The notes under the pieces were generated by a model that worked only from the letters and a program-made list of their open reading frames with translations, was not told where the DNA came from and searched no databases. This document shows, piece by piece, positions 1 through 8,768 of a stretch of 64,000 nt of DNA; the stretch's first letter is position 1; each line of letters begins with the position of its first letter. The DNA is taken from positions 310,001 to 374,000 of the forward strand of contig NZ_QOCL01000001.1 of assembly GCF_004006665.1 (NCBI RefSeq). The letters are read 5' to 3'. A program made the translations under genes and the position numbers. This DNA is from Halobacteriovorax sp. HLS. GTDB taxonomy: Bacteria > Bdellovibrionota > Bacteriovoracia > Bacteriovoracales > Bacteriovoracaceae.

Positions 1-219
1 ATAACTAGTTCAAAAAAGAATGGAATTGATTACACTGTAATGAGAATAAATGATGATAATGGTGTAGCAATGGCAGAAGCAATAAAGTTAGATATAGAAA
101 ATAAGTCTCACTTAATTCCAAAAGTTTTTTCTGGAGAAATGGTCATTATTGATAAAGAGACTACTATAAATGAACTTAATTCACTGAAAGCTCGCTCCTT
201 TAGGTACTCTGATAAATGA
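1..219 (+). CDS. C-terminal fragment of an unknown protein
   Basis: The frame is open from base 1 and closes at TGA 217-219, giving 72 codons of a protein that begins outside the window. The residues form a hydrophilic, compact end containing VMRINDDNG and KVFSGEMVII and closing with FRYSDK. I recognise no family. Its stop overlaps the start of the downstream histidine kinase as ATGA, which argues that the frame is real and that the two genes are translationally coupled. It may therefore belong to the same signalling unit, but that is inference. Confidence 0.6.
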   Translation: MTSSKKNGIDYTVMRINDDNGVAMAEAIKLDIENKSHLIPKVFSGEMVIIDKETTINELNSLKARSFRYSDK

Positions 220-2300
220 AGAAAGACTATAACCTATCCATACTTTTAGGTTTCATTATACTTATAACTAACTTTATAGTTATTACCCCTATACTATTTC
301 TTCAGTATCAATCTTCGTCATCAATTTTTAGAGAAAACTTAATTAACAACTTCGACGAAGAATTTAAACTTTCCAAGCTATTTTTAGAATCAGAGTTTTC
401 AAACCTACATAATCAAACTAAACGTGTTTCAGAAAACCTCTATATAAGAGAAAGCCTCGAGAGTAATAATGAAAGTAAAATCAAAAAATCTCTTGAAGAT
501 GCATACAATTATGACTCCTCTAGCGACTTTCTTGCACTTTCATATGAAGACGATAGGAAAATAATAGATGTTAGTATCAATATTTTAGAAACTAATGAAG
601 TTCTTAGTAACTATATAAAAAATTATCACGAAAACAGAAGTTCTCTTATATCATATAAAGGACTACTCGTTTATTTTACAAGTCATCCAATTACTAGTCA
701 TGCAACCGGGCGAGTTCTAGGAACACTTCATAGTGGATTACTTTTAAATAAAAATACAGATTTAACGACTAGAATTGCTGAAAAACTAACCCATAAAACA
801 TTTAATATTGTTTATGAGAAAAGGCTTATATCTGGAACAAGACCAATCAAACAATCCATTCTTGATAAAATACATCCTTTGAATGAAAAAGAGCTTATAC
901 CTATTGAAAATAAGATCTATTACAAATCAATACTAAATATCAGCAACGTAAAGCTAGAGCTTCTTTTTATCTCTAAAAAGAATATAATTCAAAACCTTCG
1001 CGTCTCATTTTTAAAGACTTTTCTTTTTACTATTATTATTACAATAATATTAAGTATTTCAGCTGCAACAATTGCAAACAAGTCGTTATTACCTCCTCTA
1101 AATAGACTACTTGCATATCTAGAAAATTCAATAAAGGATGAAGAGTTAAAGATTCATCACCGAAGTACTATCAAAGAATTTAATCTTATCAGCGATAGCT
1201 TCTCTACTGTTTTTGTAAATTTTCAAAAAAAGAAAAATCAACTGTCTCGCTATATAGAGTCCTCAAATCTTCCAACACTTATATGGGATAAAGACCACAA
1301 GCTTCTCCAATACAACGACTCAGCTCAGCTACTTTTTGGGATAAAGAAGAATAGAGATAATATTGTAAATGACACTCTTCTTTCAAAATGCTTCAAGCTG
1401 AGCCAGCTCATTGAACAGGCCCAAAGAGGCGAACAGATTAATAATGAAGAAGTTATTTTTAAATCATTTGATGAATGGAAGTACACTTCATGGACTATGA
1501 GTTATGATCCAGAGGAAAAAACTTATTTTGCACAATGTTTCGATAACACGGAAAAAGTTCATGCCAGTAAAAAAATTGAAGAAGAAAGATCAAACACGAT
1601 TCATAATCAAAAGCTAGCAGCTCTTGGTGAAGTCGCGGGAAGTATTGCTCATGAAGTAAATAATCCAATGGGTGTTATTTCCCTATCACTAGCTCTCTTA
1701 GAATCTGAGCTTAAATTGATAAAAATGGAAGAGACTAAGGCAAATATAATTAAGTCCTATTTAACAAATATCGATGATTCTGTTCAAAGAACTACTACAA
1801 TAGTCTCTCACTTTTTAGACTTTTCTAGAGATTCCAAAAAAGATAAACAAGTGGTGCGAGAAGTTAATCAGATAATTAAAAAATCTCTTATTTTCATAGA
1901 AGAGAAGGTTAAAAGAAAGAAGATATCACTTAAGCTTAAGATTGAAGATGGTAGTCAATGCTTCATAAAGGAAACTCAATTTTCACAAGTAATGATTAAT
2001 TTAATTAATAACTCCATCGACGCACTAGAAAATGCTAAGCAAAAGGAAATTATCATCGAAGCATTCACAGATGAGGAGTTTTGTTATTTGAACTTTAAAG
2101 ACACTGGACCAGGCATACCAAAAGATATTATAGAATCTATCTTTACACCTTTTTATACTACCAAAGCACAAGGCAAGGGAACAGGCCTAGGATTATCTAT
2201 TTCAAAGTCTATTATTATCGAGATGGGTGGAACTCTAGAATTAGTTAAATCTATTTCAGGAGCCCACTTTGTGATAAAGCTTCCTAAAAGTCCTAGTTAA
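216..2300 (+). CDS. Membrane-bound sensor histidine kinase
   Basis: A 694-residue protein with a transmembrane segment near residues 8-30, an extracytoplasmic sensor region to about 262, and a second membrane segment near 263-288. A PAS-like region (about 345-460) follows, then a catalytic core. The phosphoacceptor is His479 in the H-box AGSIAHEVNNPMG. The ATP-binding domain shows NNSIDALENA (about 596), DTGPGIP (about 630) and GTGLGLSIS (about 654). It should autophosphorylate at the inner membrane in response to an unknown signal. No response regulator lies next to it; the upstream partial gene overlaps it by ATGA. Its 3' end overlaps the convergent kdsC by 8 bp. Confidence 0.93.
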   Translation: MKKDYNLSILLGFIILITNFIVITPILFLQYQSSSSIFRENLINNFDEEFKLSKLFLESEFSNLHNQTKRVSENLYIRESLESNNESKIKKSLEDAYNYDSSSDFLALSYEDDRKIIDVSINILETNEVLSNYIKNYHENRSSLISYKGLLVYFTSHPITSHATGRVLGTLHSGLLLNKNTDLTTRIAEKLTHKTFNIVYEKRLISGTRPIKQSILDKIHPLNEKELIPIENKIYYKSILNISNVKLELLFISKKNIIQNLRVSFLKTFLFTIIITIILSISAATIANKSLLPPLNRLLAYLENSIKDEELKIHHRSTIKEFNLISDSFSTVFVNFQKKKNQLSRYIESSNLPTLIWDKDHKLLQYNDSAQLLFGIKKNRDNIVNDTLLSKCFKLSQLIEQAQRGEQINNEEVIFKSFDEWKYTSWTMSYDPEEKTYFAQCFDNTEKVHASKKIEEERSNTIHNQKLAALGEVAGSIAHEVNNPMGVISLSLALLESELKLIKMEETKANIIKSYLTNIDDSVQRTTTIVSHFLDFSRDSKKDKQVVREVNQIIKKSLIFIEEKVKRKKISLKLKIEDGSQCFIKETQFSQVMINLINNSIDALENAKQKEIIIEAFTDEEFCYLNFKDTGPGIPKDIIESIFTPFYTTKAQGKGTGLGLSISKSIIIEMGGTLELVKSISGAHFVIKLPKSPS

Positions 2301-2856
2301 ACTTTATAAGCTCGCCATTAATATCTAAAATATCAGGATATAAGTTTCTTGAATATCGGATAATATCTATCACTTCTCTAACACAGCCAGGAGCTGGAGT
2401 AGAGGTAACATAATCAACTCTATCTTTTATTTCTTCACTCGTATTTGGAACCGTAGCAGAAAAGCCACTTGCCATAAGTAATGGAAGATCAAAGAATTCG
2501 TCTCCCATGAAGAGAACTTCTTCCGCTTTATAACCTTGATCAAGAAGCTTTTGAAATCCTTCTCTCTTATCCTCATTTCCGTAATATACAAAATCGAGTT
2601 TTAAATTCTCTTTGAATCTTTTAATCACACTGAGAGAATCTCCCCCAGTGATAACGCCTACTTTAAAACCAAAGTTCTTAAGCATTTTTAATCCATAGCC
2701 GTCACTTGTGTCAGTAAATCTATTCCATCCCATTTCGTCACCGCTGTACCAGACTCTTCCGTCAGTTAGGATACCATCCACATCAAAAGCAACAACTTTG
2801 ATCTTATCTAGCTTTGCTTGAAACTTCTTGGCAACTTCTCTTAAATCACGACTCAC
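2293..2856 (-). CDS. kdsC: Kdo-8-phosphate phosphatase KdsC (HAD family)
   Basis: A 187-residue HAD phosphatase expected to hydrolyse Kdo-8-phosphate to Kdo, the third step of Kdo synthesis for the lipid A core. The catalytic motif DVDGILTDG carries the nucleophile Asp25 and the acid/base Asp27; GDEFFDLPLL (about 118) is the metal-binding motif. Length and lack of a cap domain fit KdsC. It is the last gene of kdsB-pyrG-kdsA-kdsC and overlaps the end of kdsA by 11 bp, which supports the assignment over other small HAD phosphatases. Confidence 0.92.
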   Translation of the reverse strand: MSRDLREVAKKFQAKLDKIKVVAFDVDGILTDGRVWYSGDEMGWNRFTDTSDGYGLKMLKNFGFKVGVITGGDSLSVIKRFKENLKLDFVYYGNEDKREGFQKLLDQGYKAEEVLFMGDEFFDLPLLMASGFSATVPNTSEEIKDRVDYVTSTPAPGCVREVIDIIRYSRNLYPDILDINGELIKFN

Positions 2857-3655
2857 GACATACCTCTTTAATTGTAATTAATTGCTTAACGATAGACTTA
2901 ACACGCTTGATATCCAAACAAGTTGCTGAGTCTGAAAGTGCATTTGTTGGGTCTGGATGACATTCCATAAAAATACCATCTGCTCCCGCTGCTACGGCGG
3001 CTTTTGCTAAAGTTAAAATTTGCTCTCTCTTTCCACCTGTAAAAGTTCCATTTCCACCAGGCTTTTGAACACAGTGAGTAGCATCGTGGATTGCCCTCAC
3101 ACCAAAACTTTTCATTATTTCAAAACTTGCCATATCAACAACAAGGTTATTGTAACCAAAACTTGTTCCTCTTTCAGTTAAAAGAATTTTTTCTTTAGGC
3201 AAGAAGTTAACTGCTTTATCAACTATATTCTTTGTTTCTTCAGGGCTGAGAAACTGTCCTTTCTTTACTTTTAGTTGCCCGCCATACTTTTTACAGGCTT
3301 CAGCTCCTGCCAAAATCATATCTGTTTGACGACAAAGAAAAGCTGGTACTTGTAATGTATGTACAACACTTGCCACTTCATCGGCTTGAGCAGGTGAATG
3401 AAAATCAGTAATTGTTGTAATACCATAAGCCTTAGATACTTTTTCTAAAATTTTAAGACCTTTCTCAATCCCTGGACCTCTATATGAATCGATACTAGAA
3501 CGATTAGCCTTATCAAAACTTCCTTTAAAGTGAAAAAGAATTTTATCTTCGAATTCAGCTAAATCCTCAACCAATTTACCGGCTATATCCATTGCAAGGG
3601 TCTCACTTTCTAAAACGCAAGGCCCCATGAAGAAGTCCATTTTATTAAATTTCAT
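2846..3655 (-). CDS. kdsA: Kdo-8-phosphate synthase KdsA
   Basis: Condenses phosphoenolpyruvate with arabinose-5-phosphate to form Kdo-8-phosphate. The start at 3655 (MKFNKMDFFMGPCVLES) gives 269 residues, near the family's usual 280, and overlaps the pyrG stop by 11 bp. The frame stays open to 3742, but the extra 29 residues would lie inside pyrG and resemble nothing, so I reject that start. The family shows in GPCVLES near the N-terminus, SFDKANRSS, TDFHSPAQ, the HDATHCVQKPGG stretch and the ADGIFMECHPDP end. Second-last gene of the Kdo operon. Confidence 0.94.
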   Translation of the reverse strand: MKFNKMDFFMGPCVLESETLAMDIAGKLVEDLAEFEDKILFHFKGSFDKANRSSIDSYRGPGIEKGLKILEKVSKAYGITTITDFHSPAQADEVASVVHTLQVPAFLCRQTDMILAGAEACKKYGGQLKVKKGQFLSPEETKNIVDKAVNFLPKEKILLTERGTSFGYNNLVVDMASFEIMKSFGVRAIHDATHCVQKPGGNGTFTGGKREQILTLAKAAVAAGADGIFMECHPDPTNALSDSATCLDIKRVKSIVKQLITIKEVCRES

Positions 3656-5252
3656 ATTTATCTGCCTTTTCGATGAATGATCTAAATAGTGGATGTGGTG
3701 AATACGGTCTAGACTTAAACTCCGGATGATACTGGCAAGCAATGAAGAAAGGATGCTCTTTTATCTCTATTACTTCCACTAAGTCTAAATCCTTATTTCT
3801 TCCTGAAATAACCATTCCAGCCTCACTAACTTTACTAATGTAAAGGTTATTAACTTCTAGTCGGTGACGATGTCTCTCCGAGATAACTTCTTGTCCGTAT
3901 ATTTTCTTAGCAAGAGAGCCTTCTAATAACTCACAGTCGTAAGCTCCTAGGCGCATACTTCCACCTTTAGAACCTTCATCACTCTGTCCCTCCATATAGT
4001 GGATGAGTAAATCACCACCACTACCAAACTCCTCAGAGGTTGCAGTCTCTAGACCTACAATATTTCTTGCAAACTCAATCATTGCGAGTTGCATCCCCAG
4101 ACAAATTCCAAAGAAAGGAAGATCATTCTCTCTAGCGTATTTAATCGCTTGAATCTTCCCTTCAGTCCCTCTTTGACCAAAGCCTCCAGGAACTAGAATC
4201 CCTTGAATTTCTTTTAAAGCATCAAGCTTTCCTTTCTCTAAATCTTCAGCATCAATATAAACAGGCTCTAGCTGTAACTGACACGAGTTAGCCGCATGGT
4301 TAAGAGCTTCATCCAATGATTTATAACTTTCCACAAGTTCAGTGTACTTACCAACAATTCCAATTTTAACTTTTCTAAGTGGATTTTCGAAATTATAAAC
4401 GACACTTTTTAAATCTTCGATTTTTGGAGAGACGGCCCAAATTCCTAAAAGATCAGCTATTCTCTGATCTAATCCTTGCTCATGAAAACTTAATGGTACT
4501 CTATATATTGTGTCGACATCAATTGATTGGAAGACATTAACCTTAGATACATTACAAAAAAGCGAAATCTTGTCGATTAGCGACTCTTCAATCTGCCTAT
4601 CAGAACGACAAATAATAATTTGTGGAAAAAGACCCATAGACCTCAATTCTTTAACTGAGTGCTGTGCAGGTTTGGTCTTCAATTCTCCTGCAGCTCCAAG
4701 ATAAGGAACTAGTACCAAGTGAACAAAGAGTACATTCTCAGGTCCTACATCATGAGCAAGTTGTCTAATAGATTCGACAAAGGGTTGAGACTCTATATCT
4801 CCAACTGTTCCACCAATTTCGCCAATAAGAACTTCAGCTTTTTCTGCTGCTAAGTGAATTCGTCTTTTAATTTCATTTGTAATATGTGGGACAACTTGAA
4901 CAGTTTTTCCTAGGTACTTACCTTCTCTTTCGTTTTCAATAACATTTAAATAAACTTGTCCGGTTGTAAAATTACTAGTGCGACTTAAAGTTAGAGAAGT
5001 AAACCTTTCGTAATGACCTAGATCTAAATCTGTCTCAGCACCGTCATCTGTAACAAAAACTTCTCCATGCTGAGTAGGGCTCATAGTGCCTGGATCAACA
5101 TTAATATAAGGATCCATTTTCAACATATTTACACTTAACCCTCTACGCTCCATTAATCCTGCAATACTTGCAGCAGCAAGACCCTTACCTAGGGAGCTAG
5201 CAACTCCACCGGTTATAAAAATAAACTTCTTCGCATTTTTCTTAGCTGTCAC
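3645..5252 (-). CDS. pyrG: CTP synthase PyrG
   Basis: Makes CTP from UTP, ATP and glutamine. The 535 residues comprise an N-terminal synthetase domain (about 1-265, beginning KFIFITGGVASSLGKGLAAAS with the nucleotide-binding loop) and a class I glutamine amidotransferase domain. The nucleophile is about Cys384 in GICLGMQLA, and the His/Glu pair lies in YHPEF near the C-terminus. It sits between kdsB and kdsA and overlaps both by 11 bp, so CTP supply is transcribed together with the enzyme (KdsB) that uses CTP to activate Kdo. This pyrG-kds arrangement is familiar from proteobacteria. Confidence 0.97.
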   Translation of the reverse strand: MTAKKNAKKFIFITGGVASSLGKGLAAASIAGLMERRGLSVNMLKMDPYINVDPGTMSPTQHGEVFVTDDGAETDLDLGHYERFTSLTLSRTSNFTTGQVYLNVIENEREGKYLGKTVQVVPHITNEIKRRIHLAAEKAEVLIGEIGGTVGDIESQPFVESIRQLAHDVGPENVLFVHLVLVPYLGAAGELKTKPAQHSVKELRSMGLFPQIIICRSDRQIEESLIDKISLFCNVSKVNVFQSIDVDTIYRVPLSFHEQGLDQRIADLLGIWAVSPKIEDLKSVVYNFENPLRKVKIGIVGKYTELVESYKSLDEALNHAANSCQLQLEPVYIDAEDLEKGKLDALKEIQGILVPGGFGQRGTEGKIQAIKYARENDLPFFGICLGMQLAMIEFARNIVGLETATSEEFGSGGDLLIHYMEGQSDEGSKGGSMRLGAYDCELLEGSLAKKIYGQEVISERHRHRLEVNNLYISKVSEAGMVISGRNKDLDLVEVIEIKEHPFFIACQYHPEFKSRPYSPHPLFRSFIEKADKYEI

Positions 5253-6003
5253 TTAAAACTCCTTCAAGTTTTTCTATATCTTCTGGGGTATCTACTCCCA
5301 TTAGAGTCATATCTGTTGTGATTGCACCTATAGTGTAACCATTTTCCAGTGCCCTTAATTGTTCAAGTTTTTCACGCTTTTCATAGTATGAGCTTTCAAG
5401 GTTACAAAAATCTTCAAGAACTTCTGGTCTATAAGAGTAAATACCTATGTGTAAAAACCATTGTCCGTTAGAATCTCCATCACGGTCCATCGGAATACTT
5501 TGTCTAGAAAAGTAAAGACATTGACCTTTTATAGGAGAATATATCGCTTTAACTTTATTCTTGTCCTGAAAGTCTGCCCTATTATTGAAGTGAGGCTTTA
5601 CAACAGTCGCAATATCAAAGTCACTGTTAGCGTGATATTTTGACAGTCTGCACAGCAAATCACTTTCGATAAGTGGTTCATCTCCTTGAACGTTTATCAC
5701 AAGATCCCATTTCTGGTGCGAAAAGTGTCTTCTCAGTGCAAGAGCAATTCTCTCGCTTCCAGATGGTACGTCATCATCAACTCGAACAACTCTGCCACCA
5801 AAGCTATTTACATGCTCTTCAATCTGATCATTATCAGTAACGACACTAACAACCGAGTTTTTTAATTGGTCTTTAATTAAAGAACAATTTTCATAGACTC
5901 TTTGAATCATTGATTTTTTAGAGATTAAGGCCAGAGGTTTTCCAGGAAACCTAGTAGAAGCATAACGAGCAGGAATGAGTACTAGAACTCTTAAATCATT
6001 CAA
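5242..6003 (-). CDS. kdsB: CMP-Kdo synthetase KdsB
   Basis: Couples Kdo to CMP using CTP, activating it for transfer to lipid A. The 253-residue protein shows the nucleotidyltransferase start VLIPARYASTRFPGKPLA, then VVTDNDQI and VINVQGDEPLI (Mg/CTP binding), all typical of KdsB. The start codon is TTG at 6001-6003 with a good ribosome site (GGAGA) seven bases upstream; no better in-frame ATG fits. First gene of the operon, behind a candidate sigma-70 promoter at 6029-6057; its end overlaps pyrG by 11 bp. Confidence 0.95.
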   Translation of the reverse strand: MNDLRVLVLIPARYASTRFPGKPLALISKKSMIQRVYENCSLIKDQLKNSVVSVVTDNDQIEEHVNSFGGRVVRVDDDVPSGSERIALALRRHFSHQKWDLVINVQGDEPLIESDLLCRLSKYHANSDFDIATVVKPHFNNRADFQDKNKVKAIYSPIKGQCLYFSRQSIPMDRDGDSNGQWFLHIGIYSYRPEVLEDFCNLESSYYEKREKLEQLRALENGYTIGAITTDMTLMGVDTPEDIEKLEGVLSDS

Positions 6004-6028
6004 AATATCTCCGTGATCTCAAGGGTAG

Positions 6029-6057
6029 AATTTAACACTATCCTTTAAAGTTTCCAA
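6029..6057 (-). promoter_or_regulatory. Candidate sigma-70 promoter of the kdsB operon
   Basis: On the minus strand TTGGAA (-35, plus bases 6052-6057) is followed by exactly 17 bases and TAAATT (-10, plus bases 6029-6034), ending about 25 bases before the kdsB TTG start. Both hexamers match consensus only partly, and AT-rich DNA makes such matches common. Confidence 0.4.
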
Positions 6058-6081
6058 GTTATGATATTATAAATATGACAA

Positions 6082-6438
6082 ATGATAAGCAGAATACTTA
6101 TAAACCTCATATTTACGCTTTGCTTCTTAATTGGACCTATATCAATTAGTGCACAGGACTATGAAAATACAGTTATTACTGATCCTACTATTTCCAGACG
6201 ATGCGAAGAGTTACTTTTTAAGCGAAATCAGAAGGTATCGCATAAACAAAAACTCATGGAGCTAATTACAAGAAACAGAAGGCTCTTGAAGTATGTTCCA
6301 AAAGAAAAAGAATCTGTAAAAATTAAACTTGTAGATAATTATAGTAAGCTCAAAAATGAGCTACGCTTGTCGCTTATCAAAATTACTCATTTAGAAGAGA
6401 GTATAGTAAGAACTGGTTGTCCTGGCCTAACACTTTAA
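6082..6438 (+). CDS. Small secreted protein of unknown function
   Basis: 118 residues beginning with a clear signal peptide (hydrophobic stretch about 4-22, cleavage likely after ISISA). The mature part is basic and helical, with no membrane segment and two cysteines (in RRCEELL and near the end, in TGCPG) that could form one disulfide. I recognise no family. No ribosome site is obvious upstream of the ATG. It stands alone between the divergent kds operon and the TolC-like gene. Confidence 0.65.
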   Translation: MISRILINLIFTLCFLIGPISISAQDYENTVITDPTISRRCEELLFKRNQKVSHKQKLMELITRNRRLLKYVPKEKESVKIKLVDNYSKLKNELRLSLIKITHLEESIVRTGCPGLTL

Positions 6439-6513
6439 GTTAATTCTTTTCTTCACACCCCATCAATAATATCGTACCATTTTACTACACACACTTAAGT
6501 AGAGATATTATAA

Positions 6514-7974
6514 ATGAACGGATTCATTAAAAAAACAGTACTGGCCCAGTCTATATTGGCCATTTCTATGACTTCAAGTATTGCGCAAACGACTCCAAAG
6601 CAGCTTAGAACAGATGCTTATGTTCAGTCTATTGATCAGTCATCACAAAGTAATACAAACTACAAGGCCCTAAACTTAAATGATGTCATCGAGCAAGGTC
6701 TTAGAAGTAATCAAGAACAAGAAATAAGAAAGTATCAAGGAGAAATTCTAGATCTCTCTTGGAAAGATAGCTGGGAAGAGTTTTGGATTCCCCAGGTCAG
6801 TATCTCTTTGGATACAAATGAGCAACGACTTGGAACATTGGTTAATGGCTCTAGTACAACTAATAAAAGAAGTAGCACACCGGATGGTACTTTATCGCTA
6901 AATTTTGGTGATTACACTATTTTCAATTGGGGTAAAGATTATCTTCAATACTTAAACACTAAAGAGACTTATAAGCGATCAAAAGATGTCTTAAAAGAAA
7001 GGTCTAGAGATTTAAAACATGATCTCATTCAAAATTACTTCAAACTCTATTTCTATCAAGAAGTTGAGCGATTGAAGCGTGATCAGCTTCGTCATGCTTC
7101 TTTTATTTATAGACTTAACAGAGAAAAGATTTCATTAAAGAAAACAACTAAAGAAGATTACTACTTATCTAGAGCTGAGTATCTTAGAGCGCAAAACGAA
7201 TATCACGATGCCAAGAATAATGTTCAAATACAAAATGAACAAATTGCTAAGTTAATTAATGATGAAGTTGGTACTAAGTACTTATTGAGAGATTCATTAA
7301 AATATAAATTAATTAGTACCTCTTTAAGTGAGGCAATTAAACTGGCAAAAAAAACAAACCCTTCATCTTTAAATGCTCAAGTTGGTGTTGAGAATGCAAA
7401 AAGAAGTTATGAGCTGGCCCTAAAAGAGAATCTACCTCTTCCAAAGATCAGTCTGAAGTTAGGAGCCTACGACTACAGGTTTAACTCATCAACTAACTCA
7501 ACACACTACTCTACTGGTCCAGGAAATTCAGATATTGATATTGTGGCAAGCATTAATGCAACTTGGTCAATCACTGGAAAGGGAGGCCTGTTTAACGATC
7601 GAGCAACTCGATCTTCTATGCTAGAAAAACATATCGCATTTTCAAGAAAAGGATTAGTTAATAGAGAAGTTGAAGCAGATATCAAAGCAAGATACTTCAC
7701 AGTAACAAGTCTTCAAAACCAAATTAATATCTTAGATGCTCGAATTCCGACATTACAAAAAACTTTCGATACCATTCTAGAAAATTATATGAATAAGAAA
7801 ACTCGATATATAAACTTTAAGAATACATTGATCGAATTGACTGAGACTCAGATACTAATGGAACAAACTAAATACATCCATCTTGTTAACAAAATTGAAT
7901 TAGCAAGAACAATTGGCCTTGAAGACTTTCCAGGTGAAAACTTCGAAAATCTTGCTGTAAAAATTAAGGAATAG
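6514..7974 (+). CDS. TolC-family outer membrane efflux protein
   Basis: A 486-residue protein with a signal peptide (to about residue 24) followed by two repeats of long alpha-helical segments separated by beta-strand regions. This is the duplicated layout of TolC/OEP proteins that form trimeric barrels with periplasmic tunnels. Typical pieces are LNLNDVIEQGLRSNQE near 53, LSRAEYLRAQNEY, a second repeat starting SEAIKLAKKTNPS near 270, and the coiled-coil end. No periplasmic adaptor or inner-membrane pump lies nearby, so the substrate is unknown. The next gene starts 3 bases after its stop and is probably co-transcribed. Confidence 0.82.
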   Translation: MNGFIKKTVLAQSILAISMTSSIAQTTPKQLRTDAYVQSIDQSSQSNTNYKALNLNDVIEQGLRSNQEQEIRKYQGEILDLSWKDSWEEFWIPQVSISLDTNEQRLGTLVNGSSTTNKRSSTPDGTLSLNFGDYTIFNWGKDYLQYLNTKETYKRSKDVLKERSRDLKHDLIQNYFKLYFYQEVERLKRDQLRHASFIYRLNREKISLKKTTKEDYYLSRAEYLRAQNEYHDAKNNVQIQNEQIAKLINDEVGTKYLLRDSLKYKLISTSLSEAIKLAKKTNPSSLNAQVGVENAKRSYELALKENLPLPKISLKLGAYDYRFNSSTNSTHYSTGPGNSDIDIVASINATWSITGKGGLFNDRATRSSMLEKHIAFSRKGLVNREVEADIKARYFTVTSLQNQINILDARIPTLQKTFDTILENYMNKKTRYINFKNTLIELTETQILMEQTKYIHLVNKIELARTIGLEDFPGENFENLAVKIKE

Positions 7975-7977
7975 GAT

Positions 7978-8742
7978 ATGAACTCTAGACTTACTCGACT
8001 ACTTTTCTCTTTCTTAGTAATGACTTCGACATATGGGCAAGATTCGACAGTTCCGCCTACCGACTCAGAACTCGAAAGTGATATTAAGTATCTTCGCTCT
8101 GATAAATCAAAAGAAGATAAAAGCCTGGATGAAAACTTACAGATAAAGAGATATGATCTCGAAAAAGGACTATCACTCGACAACTATTCAACTAAGCAAG
8201 ATAGCTTCAGAATCACTGCTATGTATAACTTCAATGTTGACCCTATGGATATTACAGGAGTAACAGGATTTGAATTTCAAGCAGCAAAAAAACTTGATCA
8301 TGCTTGGTGGGAATTTTACATAGCTCAATCATCTGCCGTTTTATCAAGTGTCACGAAAGACAATGCGCAATTTCCAGGCTTTTCGAATGAGCAAATTGAC
8401 CAACAAAACCTTACGACTCTTTCTCTAGGAACAGGAATATCTTATAGAACAAGTTTAATTCAGACCCTCTTTAGTAGTGATAATTTGTTTGAAACTGTTG
8501 GTGCAATGCTCTCTTACAACTCTACCAAAACGGAGCTTGGGGAAAGCTATAGTGGACCGGGCCTTAAAGCAGATTTTGGGTTACACTTCCGTTCAAGCGA
8601 GACATTTCATTGGGGTGGAAGATTTAATTATAATCTAGCTCAAGTAAAAAGGGCCGCGACTACAGATGGCGAAACATCGAGTGCAAGATCCCTTCTACTT
8701 CAATGGACAACTTTTGCAGTAGATGTGTCATTTTACTTTTAA
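7978..8742 (+). CDS. Probable outer-membrane beta-barrel protein
   Basis: 254 residues with a signal peptide ending around TSTYGQ, a charged linker (about 28-70), then alternating aromatic/polar strands ending in WTTFAVDVSFYF. A C-terminal Phe after such strands is the usual outer-membrane barrel signature. It begins 3 bases after the TolC-like gene, with ribosome site AGGA close upstream, so the two probably form an operon and may act together at the outer membrane. I do not recognise a specific family. Confidence 0.65.
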   Translation: MNSRLTRLLFSFLVMTSTYGQDSTVPPTDSELESDIKYLRSDKSKEDKSLDENLQIKRYDLEKGLSLDNYSTKQDSFRITAMYNFNVDPMDITGVTGFEFQAAKKLDHAWWEFYIAQSSAVLSSVTKDNAQFPGFSNEQIDQQNLTTLSLGTGISYRTSLIQTLFSSDNLFETVGAMLSYNSTKTELGESYSGPGLKADFGLHFRSSETFHWGGRFNYNLAQVKRAATTDGETSSARSLLLQWTTFAVDVSFYF

Positions 8743-8768
8743 ATGCTTAGCTTTCAAAGGAGAACGCT

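Noticed and set aside
3656-3742. Longer KdsA N-terminus
   Set aside because: The extra residues lie inside pyrG, show no family pattern, and the natural family start (MDFFMGPCVLES region) follows ATG 3655.
7848-8183. Minus-strand ORF opposite the TolC/barrel gene junction
   Set aside because: Serine-rich shadow reading of two better-supported genes; no ribosome site or family.
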